Positions 7,541 to 15,325 of a DNA stretch of 33,675 bases are shown here, piece after piece (the first letter of the stretch is position 1; every line of letters starts with the position of its first letter). The translations under genes were made by a program, and so were the position numbers. The notes beneath the pieces are model-generated. The model did not search any database. It was not told the DNA's origin and saw nothing but the letters and a program-made list of their open reading frames with translations. Where the stretch lies: positions 1-33,675 of the forward strand of contig NZ_BOOZ01000064.1 in assembly GCF_016863495.1 (NCBI RefSeq), read 5' to 3'. The DNA comes from Micromonospora andamanensis. Its GTDB lineage: Bacteria; Actinomycetota; Actinomycetes; Mycobacteriales; Micromonosporaceae.

Positions 7541-7565
7541 ACGGCATTTGCCCCATGCCGTCGGG
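7541..7565 (-). promoter_or_regulatory. 9-bp perfect hairpin upstream of copZ
   Basis: CGACGGCAT (7541-7549) and ATGCCGTCG (7557-7565) form a perfect inverted repeat with a 7-nt loop, 53 nt upstream of the copZ start on its coding strand. It may be an operator for a copper-sensing repressor or a stem in the leader RNA. No sensor gene (CsoR, CueR, CopY) is present in the window. Confidence 0.45.
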
Positions 7566-7748
7566 TGGACCGGCGCCGCAGCCGTGACGGGCGGCGCGTG
7601 ACGTGTCCGGCTCCCGCTCATGGTACGGCCCGTTCGCGGAATCGGTTCATCGGATCGAGGTTTCAGTCGCGGGGCCCCAAGGACCGCAGAACCCGGTCGA
7701 GCAGCCGCCCGCTGCGGACATCTCGCTCCCGAGTGGAAAGCAGCGCTT

Positions 7749-8291
7749 GCCGGTGACGTCGACTTCGACGTTCGGGAGATCGTGCGGATGGGCCGGTCGC
7801 CTTACCTGTCGGCGCTGCGACCGGCGACCGCCGCCGACGAGCAACTCGTCACCGATGCGCTGGAGCGGGTCGGTGCCATGCCGTTGGCGGGCCGGGGCTT
7901 CCGGACGCTGTCCGGTGGGGAGAAACAACGGGTGCTGCTCGCCAGGGCCCTCGCCCAGCAGCCGGACCTGCTGGTGCTCGACGAGCCGACGAACCACCTG
8001 GACGTCCGCCATCAGCTGGAGACGCTCGACCTGATGCGGCGACTCGGCATCGCGACGCTCACCGCGCTGCACGATCTCAATCTCGCGGCCGCCTACTGCG
8101 ACCGGCTCTACGTGCTGGCGGCCGGCCGGGTGGTCGCCAGCGGCCCTCCCGACGAGGTGCTGAGCCCGGACCTGGTGGGCTCGGTGTTCGGCGTCGGTGC
8201 GGTGCCGTCGGTGCATCCGGTGACGGGCCGTACGCATCTGGCCTTCTATCCGCTGGGCGCAGCGGCCGAAGCGGGGACGGTACGACGATGA
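7749..8291 (+). pseudogene. 5'-truncated FecE-type iron-siderophore ABC ATPase
   Basis: The coding match begins abruptly at about 7749-7755 with DVDFDVREIVRMGRSPYL, the middle of a FecE/FhuC-type ATPase. It continues through signature LSGGEKQRVLLARAL, Walker B LLVLDEPTNHLD, H-loop ALHDLNLAAAYCDR and a normal C-terminus. The front half, with the Walker A P-loop and Q-loop, is missing. The same frame stays open back to 7620, but that stretch has no resemblance to the family. An ATPase without Walker A cannot bind ATP normally, so this is almost surely a remnant. Its permeases and binding protein are absent. The stop overlaps the methyltransferase start (ATGA 8288-8291). The 7489-7748 stretch upstream holds only the copZ leader. 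Confidence 0.8.
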
Positions 8292-9061
8292 GCGCCGCCG
8301 ACGATCACGGCAGGCGTAACCGTCGGGCCTGGAACCGGATGGCCGACCAGTACCAGGAGATCCTGGCTGAGATGGGTGCCCCGGGTGAGCTGACCTGGGG
8401 CTGGTGGCGGCACTCGGAGCACCAGCTCGACATCCTGGGCGAGCTGACCGGCCGGGATGTGCTCGACCTGGGCTGCGGTGCTGCCGGTTGGGCCCGCCGC
8501 CTCGCCGACCACGGCGCCAACGTGGTAGGCGTCGACGCTTCGGCACGTCAACTCGTGCACGCCGCTGCCGCTGCGTGTGCAGGCCGGCCCGCTGTCGCCC
8601 TGGTGAACGGGGACGCCGAACGGCTGCCGTTCGCGGATGCCAGTTTCGATGTCGCGGTGTCGAACTGGGGTGCGCTGAGCTTCTGCGACCCGCACGTCGC
8701 CGTGCCCGAGGCGGCCCGGGTGCTGCGTCCCGGCGGACTGCTTGTGGTCTGCACGTCGAGCCCGATCTACTGGCTCTGCACTCCACCCGACGCCGACCAG
8801 CCCGGCGCAGACCTGCGTCGAGGCTACTTCGACATGCATCGCTCCCCGGGCAACACCGGAACCGTCCGCTTCCAGCTGCCCTACGGCGGCTGGATCCAGA
8901 CCTTCGCGGCAGCCGGGTTGACGGTCGAGGCGCTGATCGAGCCGACCCCCGATCCGGACACCGTGATCCCCAAACACCTCGACCAGGACACCTGGCGGCA
9001 CTGGCTGGCCAACTGGCCGTTCGACGTCATCTGGAAGGTCCGCAAACCCACCCGACGCTGA
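8288..9061 (+). CDS. Class I SAM-dependent methyltransferase
   Basis: A 257-residue Rossmann-fold methyltransferase with motif I VLDLGCGAAGWARRLA (about residues 59-75), the acidic end of strand 2 in VVGVDAS, the NGDAERLPFADASFDVAVSNW region and the AARVLRPGGLLVV motif. It resembles UbiE/MenG-like and small-molecule methyltransferases (Methyltransf_11); the substrate is unknown. ATG 8288 overlaps the ATPase remnant stop. The DUF692 gene starts 11 nt after its stop, with AAGGAG in the gap, so the two are probably one transcript. Two origins are possible: an old partner of the siderophore transporter, or a tailoring enzyme of the DUF692 system. Confidence 0.85.
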   Translation: MSAADDHGRRNRRAWNRMADQYQEILAEMGAPGELTWGWWRHSEHQLDILGELTGRDVLDLGCGAAGWARRLADHGANVVGVDASARQLVHAAAAACAGRPAVALVNGDAERLPFADASFDVAVSNWGALSFCDPHVAVPEAARVLRPGGLLVVCTSSPIYWLCTPPDADQPGADLRRGYFDMHRSPGNTGTVRFQLPYGGWIQTFAAAGLTVEALIEPTPDPDTVIPKHLDQDTWRHWLANWPFDVIWKVRKPTRR

Positions 9062-9072
9062 AGGAGAGCCCG

Positions 9073-9930
9073 ATGTCTGTCGCCTGGCCACCCGCCACCA
9101 CCGTTCCCCACCTCGGCGTCGGCGTCGGACTGCGGGCGGAGATCGAGCAACTTGTCGTCGACCACGCCGAGCAGATCGACTGGCTCGAACTCATCACCGA
9201 GGACTACCTGTTCAACCCGCACCGCCGTGCCACTCTGGCCGCTCTACGGGAGCGTTTCCCGCTGATCCCGCACGGTGTCGAACTTTCCATCGGCAGTGCC
9301 GAACCGGTCGACGAGGAGTATCTTTCGGCACTCGCGGAGTTGGTCGCGCTCGTCGACGCGCCCTGGTGCAGCGACCATCTCTGCTTCACTCGTGCGGGTG
9401 GCATCGCGCTCAGCGCGTTGCTGCCGCTGCCGCGCACCGAGGAGGTCGTCGCAGCGGTCGCCGACAAGGTGCGACACATCCAGCAGGTCGTCGGGGTGCC
9501 GTTCCTGCTGGAGAACATCAGCGCGTTCATCGACCTACCGGGGGAGATGCCCGACGCCGAGTTCCTCACCCGCATCGTGGAACGCGCGGACTGCGGCATC
9601 CTGCTCGACCTGACAAACGTCTACAACAACGCGGTAAACCACCAATTCGATCCGCTGACCTATCTGGACGCCATCCCCCTGGAACGTGTCGTCCAGGTCC
9701 ACCTCGCCGGTGGCACGTACGCGGGTGACCTGCTTCAGGACAACCACCGTACGGCGGTCCACACCGAGGTGTGGGATCTGCTGCGCCACGTACTTCCGCA
9801 CGCGCCGATAAGCGGGTTCATGATCGAACGCGACGGCAAACTCCCGGACGACTTCCCGGAGATCCTTGCCGACATCGCCCGCACCCGCGAAGTGATAGGC
9901 ACCTCCGATGCCGGGGTGGGGCTGCGATGA
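9073..9930 (+). CDS. DUF692 family multinuclear non-heme iron oxygenase (MNIO)
   Basis: A 285-residue TIM-barrel protein of the DUF692/MNIO family (MbnB, TglH and bufferin-type relatives). These use two or three iron atoms to modify Cys, Asp or other residues of ribosomal peptides, together with a partner protein. Family ligand positions look intact: Glu43 in LELITEDYLF, His67 in PHGVELSIGS, Asp101-His102 in WCSDHLCF, Glu147-Asn148 in LLENISAF, Asp179 and Asn182 in LLDLTNVYNNAVNH, His210 in VHLAGGTY and His225/His230 in NHRTAVHTEVW. ATG 9073 follows AAGGAG at about 6 nt spacing. The stop overlaps the partner start (ATGA 9927-9930). Copper genes lie 2 kb upstream on the other strand. No precursor peptide gene was found in the window, so the product is unknown. 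Confidence 0.88.
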   Translation: MSVAWPPATTVPHLGVGVGLRAEIEQLVVDHAEQIDWLELITEDYLFNPHRRATLAALRERFPLIPHGVELSIGSAEPVDEEYLSALAELVALVDAPWCSDHLCFTRAGGIALSALLPLPRTEEVVAAVADKVRHIQQVVGVPFLLENISAFIDLPGEMPDAEFLTRIVERADCGILLDLTNVYNNAVNHQFDPLTYLDAIPLERVVQVHLAGGTYAGDLLQDNHRTAVHTEVWDLLRHVLPHAPISGFMIERDGKLPDDFPEILADIARTREVIGTSDAGVGLR

Positions 9931-10593
9931 ACACGCTCGGCCTCCAGACGGCCCTGGCCCGGTTGCTTGTCGAGCCCAGACTGCGCGAACAGTGGCGCGT
10001 TGCTCCTGGCACGGTGGCCGGAGACCTGAAGCTGACCGTGGAAGAGATCGAGTTGCTCACCCGCGTCGATCTCGACCGGCTCGACTTCACCGCCGGTGGC
10101 ATCGAACGGGCCCGTACCCGCACCCTCAAGCGCATGTTCGCCATGACGCTGCGCGCCGTCGGTGACCCGTCGGGCGCCGAACGGCTCGTCGTCGGTTTCG
10201 TGCGTTCGGTCGTCCCCCTCGCCGCGCGCGACGAGGCCGCCAAGTGGATCAACGAGGGGAAACGGTTCGTCGAGCATCTGCGTCGGCTCGCTATCGCCGG
10301 ACGGGTGCCCTCGGCCTTGGCGGAGTTGGCTCGGCTGGAGTGGCTGCGGGCAGACCTTCGATACGACCCAGACGCGGCCCGCTCAGCAGAGTGGGCGCAC
10401 CTGCATCACGACGCGGCAACACCGCCCGGCGCCGCGGCAGTGCCACAACTGGCCGGGCACGTTCGCGTGGTCCGGTTCGACGCTGACGTGCTCGCGCTAA
10501 CCGCAGGTCGCGCACCAGCACAGTCCGGGCAGGCCTGTCTTGCGTTGGCATTGCGACCCGACGGTGTGATCCGCACCTACCGGCTCACCCCCG
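9927..10593 (+). pseudogene. MNIO partner protein, C-terminally replaced at a rearrangement junction
   Basis: Starts at ATG 9927 inside the DUF692 stop (ATGA), the position held by the recognition/partner subunit in MNIO systems (MbnC, TglI, BufC). I do not recognise the family by motif. It has a helical N-terminus (LQTALARLLVEPRLREQW, then EIELLTRVDLDRLDF), a basic helix ERARTRTLKRMFAMTLRAVG, and a beta-rich later part (HVRVVRFDADVLAL, ACLALALRPDGVIRTYRLTPEA). At about 10,590 the sequence becomes the 3' end of a dppB gene in another frame. The partner frame stays open to 11,075 but reads dppB and dppC sequence out of frame there, so the last 160 residues would be meaningless. About 220 native residues remain. 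Whether those suffice for function is open. Confidence 0.6.
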
Positions 10594-10594
10594 A

Positions 10595-10879
10595 GGCACG
10601 GTCGTGGTGGAGCAGATCTTTGGCTGGCCCGGCCTCGGCGCCTACTTCGTACGGGCAGCCGCAGCGCGCGACGTCCCGGCGCTACAGGCCAGCGCGCTCG
10701 TCCTGGGCGGTGGGTTCATCCTCGCCAACCGCCTCGCCGACGTGCTGCAGATCCTCATCGACCCCCGCTCCCGCCGCAGCTCAGGGGTCCACGCCCGTGC
10801 GCCCCGACGCCGCCGGGATGGAGCAGGTCACGTCGCGGCCACCGGGCACAAAGCCGATGCTCGGACGGAGACGACATGA
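10595..10879 (+). pseudogene. 3' fragment of a DppB-type peptide/nickel ABC permease
   Basis: The frame reading GTVVVEQIFGWPGLGAYFVRAA, then about 30 hydrophobic residues and LIDPR, is the C-terminal block of DppB/OppB permeases (canonical G-x-V-V-V-E-x-x-F-x-W-P-G-L-G). Everything before that block, including the signal helix and first transmembrane segments, is absent. Upstream sequence belongs to the MNIO partner. The stop overlaps the dppC-type start (ATGA 10876-10879), the normal operon spacing, so the 3' side of the junction is intact. Confidence 0.82.
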
Positions 10880-12840
10880 CGGCAGGACATGGTCGGCGCG
10901 GCATCCCGGCAGGGCTGCGCACCGCGCTTGTCGCGCTGCCCCTGGGCCTGTTCGCGATCGCGGGGTTGCTGGCGCCGGTCCTGGCCCCGGCCGACCCAGC
11001 CGCCAACGACCTGGCGGCCAGCCTGTTGCCGCCGTCAGCGGACCATCTGCTCGGCACCGACCAACTCGGCCGTGACCAGCTCAGCCGGCTTCTGCACGGG
11101 GCGCAGATCTCCCTGGCGGTCACCGCCGCGGTCCTGGGGATCTCGATGACCGTGGGGGTCGTTACCGGCACCGTCGCCGGCTACCTGGGCGGATGGGTCG
11201 ACCGGGTGGTCTCCCGGATCATCGACATAGCGGTGGCCCTGCCCGGGATGCTCGTGGCGCTGGCGGTGATCGGCGTTCGGGGTCCTGGTGTGGAGAATCT
11301 CGTCCTCGCGATGTCGGTGTGGGCCTGGGCCCCGTACGCCCGCATCGCCCGCGCCCGCACCGCCAGCCTGCGCGGTAGTCCGCACCTGGACGCGCTGCGG
11401 CTGCTCGGCGCCGGGCCGGCGCGCATCGTGGGTCGGCATCTGCTGCCGCCTGCCCTGGCACCGTGCCTGGTCTACGCCAGCACCGACGTCGGCGCCATCG
11501 TGCTCGGGGTTGCCACGTTGAGTTTCCTCGGCCTCGGCATACCGCCCCCTCAGGCCGAGTGGGGGCAGATGCTCATCGAGGGGCGCCCCTACCTGGCCTC
11601 GGCCTGGTGGCTCGCCTACCCGCCCGGTATCGCGATCACGGCTGTCGTGTTCGCCAGCAACCTGCTCGGTGAACGACTGGCGGCCGGCGACGAGCGGCCC
11701 TCGATCCTGCGCTGGGTGCTGCCTTACCGCCTGCTCACCCGGGCAGCCGGCCGGGCAGCCTCCCGGCCGCCGGCCACCACTGGCGCGACTGCCCCGTCGA
11801 CCACGTCCGCCGACGACCGGAGCGTGCTGCAGGTACGGGACCTGTCCGTCACCTATCCGCACGACGGTGCCCAACGTCGCGTCGTCGCCGATGTCTCTTA
11901 CCAGGTCAAGCGCGGGCAGATCCTGGCGCTTGTCGGAGAGACCGGCAGCGGCAAGACCACGGCGGCGCTGGCTCCCTTCGGACTGTTGGACCCCACCGCG
12001 GTCGTGACCGGCGCGGCACTGCTGGGTGCCGGGGACGGGGCCCGTCAACTCGTCGGTCTGCCGCCGCACGAACGCCGCCAAATCAACGGCCGGCGGGTCG
12101 GCGTGGTCTTCCAGGACAGCCTCGCCGCCCTCAACCCCCTGCGGACCATCGGCGCCCACGTCGACGAGGCCGTCCGCAACGCCGGCCGGGGCAGCCGACA
12201 CGGCGCCACCCGCCAGGTCACCGAGGAACTGCTCTGGCTGGTCGGCCTGCCCGACCCCACCGGGATCGCCCGTGGGTTCCCGCATCAACTGTCGGGCGGG
12301 ATGCGCCAACGGGTGCAGATCGCCATCGCCCTCGCGGGTGAGCCGGATCTGCTCGTCGCCGACGAGCCCACCTCCGCGCTCGATGTGACCGTGCAGGCAC
12401 AACTGCTCGACCTGCTGGCCCGACTCCGCGACGAACTGAACATGGCCATGATCATCATCAGCCATGACCTGGCGGTGGTCACCCGCCTGGCCGACACAGT
12501 GGCCGTCATGTACGCCGGCCGGATCGTTGAAACAGGGCCGCTGGCCACCGTCATCGGTAATCCGAACCATCCCTACACGCGAGGGCTGCTCGACGCCGTA
12601 CCCCGTTCCGGAGCGCCGCCGGGCACCCGGTTTCGCACTATGCCTGGACGCTCTGGCGCCGGTCCGGACGACACCGGCGGCTGCGCGTTCGCCTCCCGGT
12701 GCCCGGTCGCCCTCCCCGCCTGTGTGCAGCGCCAACCGATACTGGTCGCGCTGGGCGGGGCGCACCGGTCCGCGTGCCTGCGCCAACCCGGCGGGCCCTC
12801 GCTGATGCCCGAGGCAGCCGTCCGGCGGAACGGGGATTGA
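10876..12840 (+). CDS. Peptide/nickel ABC transporter, fused permease (DppC) and ATPase (DppD)
   Basis: A 654-residue fusion. Residues about 1-290 are a DppC-type permease: an N-terminal helix, LLGTDQLGRDQLSRLLHGA, five further helices and the coupling motif DALRLLGAGPARIVGRHLLP. After a Pro/Ala/Thr linker (about 290-315), residues 315-654 are a DppD-type ATPase with Walker A GETGSGKTT, Q-loop VFQDSLAALNPL, signature LSGGMRQRVQIAIAL, Walker B LLVADEPTSALD, H-loop IIISHD and the Cys-rich C-terminus CAFASRCPVALPAC seen in OppD/DppD. Such fusions are known in actinobacteria. It would pair with DppB and DppF, but DppB is only a fragment and no binding protein is present, so the importer is probably non-functional unless complemented from elsewhere. 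Confidence 0.88.
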   Translation: MTAGHGRRGIPAGLRTALVALPLGLFAIAGLLAPVLAPADPAANDLAASLLPPSADHLLGTDQLGRDQLSRLLHGAQISLAVTAAVLGISMTVGVVTGTVAGYLGGWVDRVVSRIIDIAVALPGMLVALAVIGVRGPGVENLVLAMSVWAWAPYARIARARTASLRGSPHLDALRLLGAGPARIVGRHLLPPALAPCLVYASTDVGAIVLGVATLSFLGLGIPPPQAEWGQMLIEGRPYLASAWWLAYPPGIAITAVVFASNLLGERLAAGDERPSILRWVLPYRLLTRAAGRAASRPPATTGATAPSTTSADDRSVLQVRDLSVTYPHDGAQRRVVADVSYQVKRGQILALVGETGSGKTTAALAPFGLLDPTAVVTGAALLGAGDGARQLVGLPPHERRQINGRRVGVVFQDSLAALNPLRTIGAHVDEAVRNAGRGSRHGATRQVTEELLWLVGLPDPTGIARGFPHQLSGGMRQRVQIAIALAGEPDLLVADEPTSALDVTVQAQLLDLLARLRDELNMAMIIISHDLAVVTRLADTVAVMYAGRIVETGPLATVIGNPNHPYTRGLLDAVPRSGAPPGTRFRTMPGRSGAGPDDTGGCAFASRCPVALPACVQRQPILVALGGAHRSACLRQPGGPSLMPEAAVRRNGD

Positions 12841-12843
12841 CCG

Positions 12844-13650
12844 GTGTTAGAGATCGAAGGTGTTGTGGCCGGCTACTCCGTCGGGCGAGGGCGGCACCGC
12901 AACACCGTGGTGGACGACATCACCATGCGGGTCGAGGCGGGAGAGATCGTCGGCCTGGTCGGCGAGTCGGGGTGCGGCAAGACGACCCTCGCCCGCGTGA
13001 TCACCGGGCTCCACCGCCCCGATTCAGGCTCGGTACGCCTCGCCGGGACGGACGTGTACAGCCTGCGCGGTCGGGCACTGCGCACCCATCGACGGCGGAT
13101 ACAGATGGTCTTCCAGGAGCCGTATCTCACTTTCAGTCCCCGACAGACAGTCCGGCAAGCCATCGCCGAGCCGCTACACATCCACCGCCTCGGCGACTCT
13201 CGTGCCCGGTCCGCCCGCGTGGACGAATTGCTGGACCTCGTCGGGCTCGATAACCGTGTGTGTGATCGTCGGCCGCAGCAACTGTCCGGTGGGCAGCAGC
13301 AGCGGTTGGCGATCGCCCGCGCACTGACCGTCGAACCACGCTTGCTTGTCTGCGACGAGCCGGTCACCGCACTCGACGTGTCGGTGCAGGCCAAAGTCCT
13401 CAACCTGCTATGCGACCTGCGCGACCAGCTCGGCCTTGCGTGCCTGTTCATCTCCCATGACCTCGCCGTCGTCAGGCAACTCGCCGACCGGATTGCGGTC
13501 ATGCACAACGGTCGCATCATTGAGCAGGGTCCGACCGTGCAGCTCACCACCGATCCTCGCCATCCGTACACCCAGTCGCTACTCGCGGCGACGCCCGCCA
13601 TCGACCTGAAAGCGGCGCTATCCACCTCCGCTCGGGAGGAAGGAGGGTGA
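12844..13650 (+). CDS. Peptide/nickel ABC transporter ATP-binding protein (DppF-like)
   Basis: A 268-residue ATPase with Walker A GESGCGKTT, Q-loop MVFQEPYLTFSPRQTV, signature LSGGQQQRLAIARAL, Walker B LLVCDEPVTALD and H-loop LFISHD, ending in the HPYTQSLLAATP block of OppF/DppF. It is the second ATPase half of the importer encoded upstream. GTG 12844 is 3 nt after the previous stop. Its 3' end overlaps the convergent DUF5615 remnant by 33 bases. The protein itself looks complete. Confidence 0.87.
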   Translation: MLEIEGVVAGYSVGRGRHRNTVVDDITMRVEAGEIVGLVGESGCGKTTLARVITGLHRPDSGSVRLAGTDVYSLRGRALRTHRRRIQMVFQEPYLTFSPRQTVRQAIAEPLHIHRLGDSRARSARVDELLDLVGLDNRVCDRRPQQLSGGQQQRLAIARALTVEPRLLVCDEPVTALDVSVQAKVLNLLCDLRDQLGLACLFISHDLAVVRQLADRIAVMHNGRIIEQGPTVQLTTDPRHPYTQSLLAATPAIDLKAALSTSAREEGG

Positions 13651-13950
13651 TCTGACTGGCTGCGACTCGTGGCCGATGCAATCCGGCGTGGGGGGTCGCT
13701 TGCCGCGCAGGATGGGCAAGGGCCGGACCCGCAGCGAGTCCTCGCCGACTACGACGATCGCTCCACCGGCCAGGTCGTCGGCGACTGCGGCGAGGTTCGC
13801 CACCAGGATCGCGATGATCTGTGCGGCTCGACGACCGCTGATCCGCCGGACCAGCAACACGGACGGTTCGCTGGCCCCGGAGGAGGCCAGCAGAGTGTCG
13901 AAGTCGGTGTCTGCGGAGATCAACACTCGCTGTTCCTGGCGTGCCCGTGC
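13618..13950 (-). pseudogene. N-terminally truncated DUF5615 PIN-like toxin
   Basis: The minus-strand frame encodes ARARQEQRVLISADTDFDTLLASSG, then the body and GAIVVVGEDSLRVRPLPIL. This is the middle and end of DUF5615 (PIN-like) proteins, toxin-type partners of DUF433 antitoxins. The family N-terminus (a LLDENLSP-like start and a VRDLG segment, about 45 residues) is missing. An in-frame TAG at 13951-13953 stands directly before the conserved stretch, and beyond it the sequence turns AT-rich. No antitoxin is nearby. A GTG at 13926 could start a 102-residue product lacking the first catalytic acidic residues. Cut by insertion or deletion at the tRNA boundary is the simplest reading. Confidence 0.72.
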
Positions 13951-14023
13951 CTAAATCAAAGAATGTCATTAATGAAGATCGCGAAAATCGCTAGAAACCG
14001 CAGTTCAGGGCCATGTGGTGGAG
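13951..14023. other. AT-rich strip abutting the tRNA 3' end, candidate attachment-site region
   Basis: Between the truncated DUF5615 gene and tRNA-Arg lies a stretch that is strikingly AT-rich for this genome (13951-14000: AAATCAAAGAATGTCATTAA and onward), with a short dyad (GCGAAAATCGC at 13981). It lies on the 3' side of the minus-strand tRNA, where tyrosine-recombinase elements integrate. No integrase gene and no second copy of the tRNA end are visible in the window, so this is inference. Confidence 0.4.
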
Positions 14024-14096
14024 CGCGCCCGGCAGGATTCGAACCTGCGGCCTTGGGATTAGAAGTCCCCTGCTCTATCCGCTGAGCTACGGGCGC
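14024..14096 (-). tRNA. tRNA-Arg (anticodon UCU)
   Basis: Read on the minus strand: acceptor GCGCCCG pairs with CGGGCGC; D arm GCTC/GAGC; anticodon stem with loop CTTCTAA giving anticodon UCU (reads AGA, Arg); five-base variable loop; T arm GCAGG-TTCGAAT-CCTGC; discriminator G. Length is 73 nt with no encoded CCA. The only stem flaw is position 27-43 (G-A). This tRNA reads a rare codon in a high-GC genome, and its 3' end forms the accessory/core border. Confidence 0.95.
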
Positions 14097-14124
14097 AACG
14101 TGGTATCGCGCGAGAAGGGTACCG

Positions 14125-14146
14125 CCGCCGGGGGCTTGTCCGGCGG
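14125..14146 (-). terminator. GC-rich hairpin after the hydrolase gene
   Basis: CCGCCGG (14125-14131) and CCGGCGG (14140-14146) pair perfectly around an 8-nt loop, 61 nt downstream of the hydrolase stop and before the tRNA. No U-tract follows, as is usual in actinobacteria. The rest of 14097-14206 shows nothing else. Confidence 0.45.
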
Positions 14147-14206
14147 AACGGGTGGTCAGGTCGCTGTCGTAGCCGTGGTGCCGGGCGGATGACGACAGTC
14201 GACGGG

Positions 14207-15247
14207 TCAGGCGTCCGCGGGAGAGTGCGCCTCCCCGGCCGGATGGTGCTCGTCCGCAGGGGGCCGGGGCTGCGGCGGAAGCGGGCGGCTGGTAGTCGGC
14301 CCGGCGCCGAGGAAGGCTTCGGCCCATCGGCCTACCTCGGCGAAGACCTTCTCGCGTACGGCGGGGCCGGAGAGCGTGAGGTCGTGCAGACCGCCGTCAA
14401 AGCGGGACACGGTGACGTGCTGGCCGAGGCGGGGTGCCCAGCGGACCATGTGTTCGACATCGAGGACGGCGTCGGCAAGTGTTGCCGCGTCCTGCCACTT
14501 CGTGCCCCGGAACGACCGGGTCGAGCAGGCGAGCAGCACCGGCACCGGGATGTTCAGACCGGCGCGCAGTCGTCGCTGGCCGGTGCGGATGGCGTCCAGC
14601 CAGCCGGCCCGGACGGGGAAACCGGCAAGCGGCTTCCAGGCCAGGTCGTACGTCCATTCGCCGCGATGGTCGGCGTGCAGGCTCTCGCCGTACACGGTGC
14701 CGAGACCGAACGGGAGGATGCGGTGCGGGGCCCTGCGGCCCAGGCGTGCGACGGCGGCCGCGAGGGGTCGCCGCACGAACCAGGGGGCGTTGAGGTCGAA
14801 GAACGGGCTGTTGAGGAACAGCCCGTCGACAAGCCCGGCGTCGCGGCGGGCGTCGGCCCACAGGGAGACGACCAGGCCGCCGGTGGAGTGGCCCATGGCC
14901 AGCAGGGTGTCGTGTCCGTCCTCGTCGCGGATGATCTGCGCGGCGGCGTCCAGTTCGGGGAAGTAGTCGCCGAGGTCGCGGCAGAAGTTCGGGGTCTGGT
15001 GCGGCAGCAGACTACGACCGTACTTGCGCAGGTCGAGGGCGTAGAAGTCCCAGCCACGCTCGGCGAAGAAGTCGGCCACGTGGGTCTGGAAGAAGTAGTC
15101 GACGAAGCCGTGCACGTAGAGCACGGCGCGCCCGGTGGGGCGTTCGGCCCGGCGGCGGACCAGGGTCGCCACCACTGGGCCCTCGTCATCCCTGCCCAGC
15201 TCGATGATGTGCCGCTCGTAGGGCGGGCCAAGCACGTCCGGTTCCAC
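14207..15247 (-). CDS. Alpha/beta hydrolase (monoacylglycerol-lipase-like)
   Basis: About 346 residues, alpha/beta-hydrolase fold of the serine aminopeptidase S33 / lysophospholipase type. It shows the oxyanion strand VLYVHGFVDYFFQ, the DLRKYGRS turn, the nucleophile elbow GHSTGG, a late acidic region (LDVEHM) and the catalytic His in GGLHDLTLSG. The C-terminal 30 residues are proline-rich and disordered. No signal peptide is seen, so it is probably cytoplasmic; the substrate is unknown. GTG 15247 is preferred because the 18 residues encoded up to GTG 15301 look non-coding (MRAGGGYRPVAGRR). Neither start has a strong ribosome-binding site. Confidence 0.83.
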   Translation of the reverse strand: MEPDVLGPPYERHIIELGRDDEGPVVATLVRRRAERPTGRAVLYVHGFVDYFFQTHVADFFAERGWDFYALDLRKYGRSLLPHQTPNFCRDLGDYFPELDAAAQIIRDEDGHDTLLAMGHSTGGLVVSLWADARRDAGLVDGLFLNSPFFDLNAPWFVRRPLAAAVARLGRRAPHRILPFGLGTVYGESLHADHRGEWTYDLAWKPLAGFPVRAGWLDAIRTGQRRLRAGLNIPVPVLLACSTRSFRGTKWQDAATLADAVLDVEHMVRWAPRLGQHVTVSRFDGGLHDLTLSGPAVREKVFAEVGRWAEAFLGAGPTTSRPLPPQPRPPADEHHPAGEAHSPADA

Positions 15248-15325
15248 CCCGCCGACGGTACGCCGGCCGGCTACCGGGCGGTAGCCCCCGCCCGCCCGCA
15301 CCAGACGGACGAGGGCTGCCCGCTG

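Noticed and set aside
7489..9072. Precursor peptide gene for the MNIO enzyme
   Set aside because: No small plus-strand ORF with a ribosome-binding site and Cys/Asp/Asn-rich core was found before the enzyme; minus-strand frames there belong to the copZ leader.
10600..11075. Continuation of the MNIO partner protein to 11,075
   Set aside because: The frame is open, but the DNA is dppB and dppC coding sequence in another frame, so the extra 160 residues are not a real domain.
11035..12786. Minus-strand open frame of about 580 codons opposite the DppC-DppD fusion
   Set aside because: Mirror of the codon pattern of the real gene; no domain recognisable.
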